32,231 nucleotides of DNA from assembly GCA_934699065.1 (NCBI GenBank), contig CAKUWD010000009.1, forward strand, positions 1 through 32,231, read 5' to 3'. Positions 28,859 through 32,231 of the stretch are shown here, one piece after another. The position numbers and the translations under genes were made by a program. Source of the stretch: an uncultured Treponema sp. Its GTDB lineage: Bacteria; Spirochaetota; Spirochaetia; Treponematales; Treponemataceae. The notes beneath the pieces were generated by a model, which worked only from the letters and a program-made list of their open reading frames with translations, made no database searches and was not told the origin of the DNA. Each line of letters opens with the position of its first letter. Position 1 is the first letter of the stretch.

Positions 28859-31060
28859 ATGAAAATCAAATTGAACAAAATAAATAAATTATTCATTGCT
28901 GCATTTGCTTTTTTGTTTGCACTGATTTTTGCAAGCTGTGCAGGTGATGTGGACCAGCCTTTGCTGTATTCTCCAGATAACGGCACATATATAGTCAATG
29001 GAAGCATTTCTCTGGGAGAAAACAATGCTGCTTTATCACAGCGAACAGCAACCTCTTCTTTTAGTGTTGATGGACTTTCCTGGGAAATCCGTGTTTATAA
29101 AATCGATGAGAAAGCTGAAGTTGAAAAAACTGATTCAGAAGCTTATAAAACATTTAATGCTGATAGCGACGGTAAATTCAGCATTACTCTTGATGGTAAG
29201 GGTAAATATGATTTTATGGCTCTTTTAATTAAAGACGAAATTGTTTGTGCTTCTGGCCATGCTGAACTGACAATTGAAGGCCCAATCCTCTATCAGTTGA
29301 AGATTACAATAAAACCGATTGAAGCAGGTGAAGGAAAAATAAATCTTGAAGTTTCCCTTGATTCTTCTGCTGCTGAAAAAGTTAATAATGTAAAAGTTTA
29401 TTTTAAGGGCCCTGCCTTTTTCAGTGACATGAGTCCTGAAACTTCCGACGATATGATAAAAATGGAGTTCTTAAATAAACTTCTGTCGGGAATATACAAC
29501 AAGACATTTCCTGTATCCGGTGGAAAAGCCCAGATTGTTTATGATAACTTTTTCAGCGGCTCATATCTTGCTAAATTGTCTTTTGACGATGCAGCCGGAA
29601 ACACTTTATATTCCTGTGAACAGGTAATTAATGTCTACCCAGGTTTTACAACAGACACCTGGTATGGAAGCGCCAGCGAAGGCCAGCTTACCGTAAGTAA
29701 TTCTATGATAAACGGCTACGGTGCAGAAATTGTTCCGAACTTTGATAAACTGCTGCTGTGGAATGATGCCAGATGGAATGAAGATTCTGAGATGTGGGGA
29801 ACTTTTTATTATCTTGTTAATGAAAACACAATAGAAAGCTTTTCCGTTCCTTCAGTTCCTTCTCAGGTTGTTTCGTCAGAGGAAATTGAGGCTTTTAATA
29901 CTGTTGCTGCTGGTGCAGATTTTTATTCAAAATTTGAATCTGGAGCCATGTGCTACTTTGATAATACATTTTTTGACACAGAAGGATATTTCTATAATGT
30001 AGTATATAGCGATGAAAACGCTGTCAGGTCAAATAAAAGCGGATGGACTTATGGTGGAGACTGGAGCTCTCTTAATATAAGCCAGGAAACGGATAACGGA
30101 GGTAATTTTACAGTCGATCCTAAAACAAAAATCGTGTATTTTCGAAAAAACGAAAATCCTGTACGAGTAAATAAATATCCGAATTTGCTTTCGGATGGAA
30201 CAGCCAGCGGTTCTGTTCAGCTTCAAATTGAAGAAGTTACAGATGTTTCGGATGTTCTCAATCTTGCGGTATATGATGAAAAGGCCTATTTTTTAGTTAA
30301 GACAACGGATTCTAAGTTTAAAATATTTGTCTTTGATTTTAGTTCAGAGGACGAACAGAAACCTTTGGTAAAGACAATTCCTGTGTCACTTGATAATTTA
30401 GATCCAATTTCTTCAATAACAATTTCGGATATGCTCTATCAGGATGGCTGTCTTTATCTTTTGTATAAGGAAGCCTTCTCATGGTCGGGTTCGCCATCGC
30501 CAACAACTATTGGTAACAGAGGTGCTGTAATTGAAGTAAATCTCTTTGATGGAAGTGTTAGGAATACAGGTTTAACTACAAGTGCACTTTCCAATACAGA
30601 GTATAAGCTTCAAGGGTATAATAATTCTCTTATGTATACAGATGAAGCATGTACAACTCCTTATATTCCTTCAGCTGAAATACTCACGAATTCTGGTGTA
30701 CAGTATCCGAAAATTTGTTTCCCTAATGAAGGTGAAAAAAGTTTTTATGGTCCAACAAGATTTATTGCAGTTAAACCGAAAAAACTTGTAATTGCAGATG
30801 AAGGGCTTGCCTTCTATACAGATAATGAATTGCTGCGCTACAAAAATGTAAACCGTGTTGTTTATGTAGATCTGGAAAATTTTGCTGTTGAAAAAATTGT
30901 GACTTTAGATTCTTCTGTAGGATTATCAGAAAACGAGACTTCAGTGCTAAGAGCTAGTTCGCCTATTTTTGTCACCGAAAATTTTGGTTATTATACAGAA
31001 AATGGTTCTGGCTCTACAAATAGTTTCTATGTAGGAATTACTTGCGGCGACAATGAGTAA
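28859..31060 (+). CDS. Large lipoprotein of unknown function
   Basis: I do not recognise the family. The 733-aa protein has a lipoprotein signal (KLFIAAFAFLFALIFASC, Cys near residue 27). AGGAG is about 8 nt before the ATG at 28859. After a short linker it has beta-sandwich-like segments (about 60-210), a Trp/Tyr-rich middle (for example TDTWYGSASEGQLTVSNS near 265) and a C-terminal half whose strand pattern could be a beta propeller (NLAVYDEKAYFLVKTTDSKF near 470, SITISDMLYQDGCLYLLYKE near 525). It is probably on the periplasmic or outer surface. It is transcribed with the BspA-like gene, and its last 8 nt overlap the glycosyltransferase start. Confidence 0.78.
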   Translation: MKIKLNKINKLFIAAFAFLFALIFASCAGDVDQPLLYSPDNGTYIVNGSISLGENNAALSQRTATSSFSVDGLSWEIRVYKIDEKAEVEKTDSEAYKTFNADSDGKFSITLDGKGKYDFMALLIKDEIVCASGHAELTIEGPILYQLKITIKPIEAGEGKINLEVSLDSSAAEKVNNVKVYFKGPAFFSDMSPETSDDMIKMEFLNKLLSGIYNKTFPVSGGKAQIVYDNFFSGSYLAKLSFDDAAGNTLYSCEQVINVYPGFTTDTWYGSASEGQLTVSNSMINGYGAEIVPNFDKLLLWNDARWNEDSEMWGTFYYLVNENTIESFSVPSVPSQVVSSEEIEAFNTVAAGADFYSKFESGAMCYFDNTFFDTEGYFYNVVYSDENAVRSNKSGWTYGGDWSSLNISQETDNGGNFTVDPKTKIVYFRKNENPVRVNKYPNLLSDGTASGSVQLQIEEVTDVSDVLNLAVYDEKAYFLVKTTDSKFKIFVFDFSSEDEQKPLVKTIPVSLDNLDPISSITISDMLYQDGCLYLLYKEAFSWSGSPSPTTIGNRGAVIEVNLFDGSVRNTGLTTSALSNTEYKLQGYNNSLMYTDEACTTPYIPSAEILTNSGVQYPKICFPNEGEKSFYGPTRFIAVKPKKLVIADEGLAFYTDNELLRYKNVNRVVYVDLENFAVEKIVTLDSSVGLSENETSVLRASSPIFVTENFGYYTENGSGSTNSFYVGITCGDNE

Positions 31061-32099
31061 AAGTACTTCTCCTTTAATTTCGGTATGCCTGCCGGTTTAT
31101 GAGACGGAGCTTTATCTTGAGGCTTGTCTGCGCTCGGTGATTACGCAGGATTTTGATTCTTTTGAAATTCTTGTTCTGAATGATGCAAGCTTTGGCCGTG
31201 ATGAGCGTGGCCGAAGTACAAAAAAGATTGTTCGCTCAATGGAAAAAGAATGTAAAAAACTGCGTAAGGTTTGTGGGCTTGCCCCTGTAGAAATACATTA
31301 CATTGAGCACAACGAAAACCGCGGACTTGTAGAAGTTCGCCGCACTCTTGTTTACCAGGCTCACGGGAAGTATATTCTCCAGTGCGACAGTGACGATCAG
31401 CTGGAAGCAGGAGCACTGAAGGCATTTGCAGAGGTGGTTTCGACAGGCTCAACCACCGCAGATACAGGCTCAACGTGCGATATTGTTCACGGTACTTCCA
31501 CGGCCGGAACTTTTGATTCCAAGAATAAATTTACTCCGGCCGAAGAAAACCGTTACGGAGCAATTCATTATGGAAAGCTCGAAGGCCATGAGATTTTTAC
31601 CCGCTGGCTTTTGGGAAAAGAGTTTACCGGTACGAGCTGGGGTAAGCTTATAAGCCGAGAGCTTTTTCTAAAGGCTTTTGAGAACATTCCTTATACTGAA
31701 TGCAATATGGCAGAAGACTTTCTGCTCTTTTTCTATATTTCGCTTAATGCAAAATCTTATACTGGTATTGAAACAAAAGTTTACCGCTACCGCCTGAATT
31801 CAGGCATGACGGGAATCAGGAAAATCAGCACTCCACTGGCCTGGCGCAAGATTTGTTCTGCGGCCAGCGTTTTTGCAATCATCTCTCAATATATGCAGAA
31901 CAAGCCGGAAGCTTTTTCAAATGAAGAAGTTGAAGAAGTTCGCCGCCGTACAGTTTTCTATCTGAACAATAATCTTAAACAACTTCGCGAGACTGTTGTC
32001 CCGGAGATTCATGACAAAGCCTATGCAATGCTCTGCGAATACTGGGGCACCGACTTTGTAGAAAGAGTCGAGGGGCGTTGCGGGGCGGAGCCCCGCTAG
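31053..32099 (+). CDS. Family 2 (GT-A) glycosyltransferase carrying a repeat insertion
   Basis: The 348-aa cytoplasmic enzyme begins SPLISVCLPVYETELYLEAC, with FEILVLNDAS near residue 33 and the GT-A sugar-nucleotide site YILQCDSDDQLEAGAL near 108 (the DSD of the DxD motif). Later it has GTSWGKLISRELFLKAF near 192 and a C-terminal YRYRLNSGMTGIRK segment. Such enzymes transfer a sugar from a nucleotide sugar to a glycan or lipid carrier. It overlaps the lipoprotein gene by 8 nt and has no clear Shine-Dalgarno, so coupling is likely. Residues about 127-141 (EVVSTGSTTADTGST) are encoded by an RP1 palindrome. The last residues (GRCGAEPR) and the stop codon lie in a GC1 element, so the C-terminus was remodelled by repeats. 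The acceptor is unknown. Confidence 0.9.
   Translation: MSKSTSPLISVCLPVYETELYLEACLRSVITQDFDSFEILVLNDASFGRDERGRSTKKIVRSMEKECKKLRKVCGLAPVEIHYIEHNENRGLVEVRRTLVYQAHGKYILQCDSDDQLEAGALKAFAEVVSTGSTTADTGSTCDIVHGTSTAGTFDSKNKFTPAEENRYGAIHYGKLEGHEIFTRWLLGKEFTGTSWGKLISRELFLKAFENIPYTECNMAEDFLLFFYISLNAKSYTGIETKVYRYRLNSGMTGIRKISTPLAWRKICSAASVFAIISQYMQNKPEAFSNEEVEEVRRRTVFYLNNNLKQLRETVVPEIHDKAYAMLCEYWGTDFVERVEGRCGAEPR
31433..31457 (+). repeat. RP1 palindrome inside the glycosyltransferase gene, in frame (25-bp form)
   Basis: The ends are GGTGGTTTCGAC and GGCTCAACCACC. It is read as EVVSTGSTT, the same frame as the iorA copy. A partial second unit, ACAGGCTCAAC, follows at 31464-31474. The full unit is the exact reverse complement of the intergenic copy at 21216-21240. 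Confidence 0.9.
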
Positions 32100-32126
32100 A
32101 AGGGGTAGCGAGCAAGACCGGAGCGA
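32071..32126 (+). repeat. GC-rich repeat (family GC1, copy 3, shortened)
   Basis: It shares GGGGCGTTGCGGGG, a GCGGGGC-GGA-GCCCCGC hairpin and TAGAAGGGGTAGCGAGC with copies 1 and 2, then GACCGGAGCGA. It lacks the terminal GGGGGAGACTTCCCCC hairpin. The glycosyltransferase stop codon (32097-32099) is inside it. Confidence 0.82.
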
Positions 32127-32128
32127 AT

Positions 32129-32153
32129 GGTGGTTGAGCTTGTCGAAACTACC
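32129..32153 (-). repeat. RP1 palindrome, 25-bp form, near the right edge
   Basis: On the + strand it begins GGTGGTTGAGCTTG and ends TCGAAACTACC, with two substitutions from the perfect unit. It follows the GC1 element by 2 nt. From 32154 to the edge I see only a small GAGACA...TGTCTC hairpin and no gene. Confidence 0.82.
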
Positions 32154-32231
32154 ATGAGTGAGACAATATGTTGTGTCTCCTATTTGCAGAAACGTGGATT
32201 TGGCTGCAAAATTAGGTAAGACAATAAATCT

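Noticed and set aside
31794..31812. GCCTGAATTCAGGC-ATGAC inside the glycosyltransferase as a further SH1 hairpin
   Set aside because: The palindrome and trailing ATGAC look similar, but the encoded YRYRLNSGMTG segment fits the usual C-terminal motif of these enzymes, so the match is probably accidental.
32154..32231. Possible start of another gene or repeat at the right edge
   Set aside because: Only a 6-bp GAGACA...TGTCTC hairpin and a very short frame are visible, and the window ends before anything can be supported.

Overview
The window looks like chromosomal DNA from a gut- or rumen-type spirochete close to Treponema. Reasons: many lipoproteins with a relaxed lipobox, a BspA-like leucine-rich repeat lipoprotein, an ArsR/MMPL/LolA-like/beta-barrel envelope cluster, moderate G+C, and intergenic spaces filled with palindromic and heptameric repeats. 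The genus is an inference from gene style. No rRNA, tRNA, CRISPR array, transposase or phage gene is visible. The one RNA gene I can call is a small bacterial SRP RNA (27020-27116).

Layout. 1-1905 (minus): a CstA-family transporter cut by the window edge, behind a small unknown gene with a near-consensus promoter. 2068-11266: an aromatic 2-oxoacid module of IorA, IorB, a phenylacetate-CoA-ligase-like enzyme, a double-ACT protein, an Lrp/AsnC regulator and a class I aminotransferase. It is interrupted by a minus-strand DUF4956 + VTC-domain pair and a minus-strand DUF362 ferredoxin-like protein. Together the module could turn aromatic amino acids into arylpyruvates, then aryl-acetyl-CoA plus reduced ferredoxin, then the free arylacetate. 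11292-13493: a membrane-anchored TPR protein ending in a degenerate Mrr-like domain, and RsmE. 13486-19388: an ArsR-type repressor divergent from an RND/MMPL transporter, a LolA-like periplasmic carrier and an outer-membrane beta-barrel, with two matching operators around the promoter. 19480-26926: a HEYTHH metalloprotease-like protein, an unknown secreted protein, RsmG, an M29-like aminopeptidase, a membrane GGDEF/EAL protein, a VanY-like carboxypeptidase lipoprotein and a HAD phosphatase. 27020-32099: SRP RNA, two large lipoproteins and a family 2 glycosyltransferase.

The most unusual content is the repeats. A 25-41 bp palindrome with GGTGGTT / AACCACC ends occurs about nine times. Twice it lies inside a protein gene (iorA and the glycosyltransferase) in the same reading frame, encoding EVVS...STT, much like the coding palindromic elements known from Rickettsia. 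A second element of about 105 bp occurs twice, directly upstream of genes and in the same orientation. It has three stems, two of which keep pairing through compensatory changes, so it is a good candidate structured RNA or mobile palindromic element. A GC-rich element (three copies), heptameric tandem repeats (three loci) and a small ATGCTGAA hairpin family complete the set. A second theme is a shared Phe/Asp/Gly motif (DSFGDFGDF type) in a loop of the RND transporter and at the predicted mature N-terminus of the beta-barrel of the same operon. A third is a run of genes without Shine-Dalgarno sequences whose TATAAT-like box sits 6-8 nt before the start codon, which suggests leaderless mRNAs.
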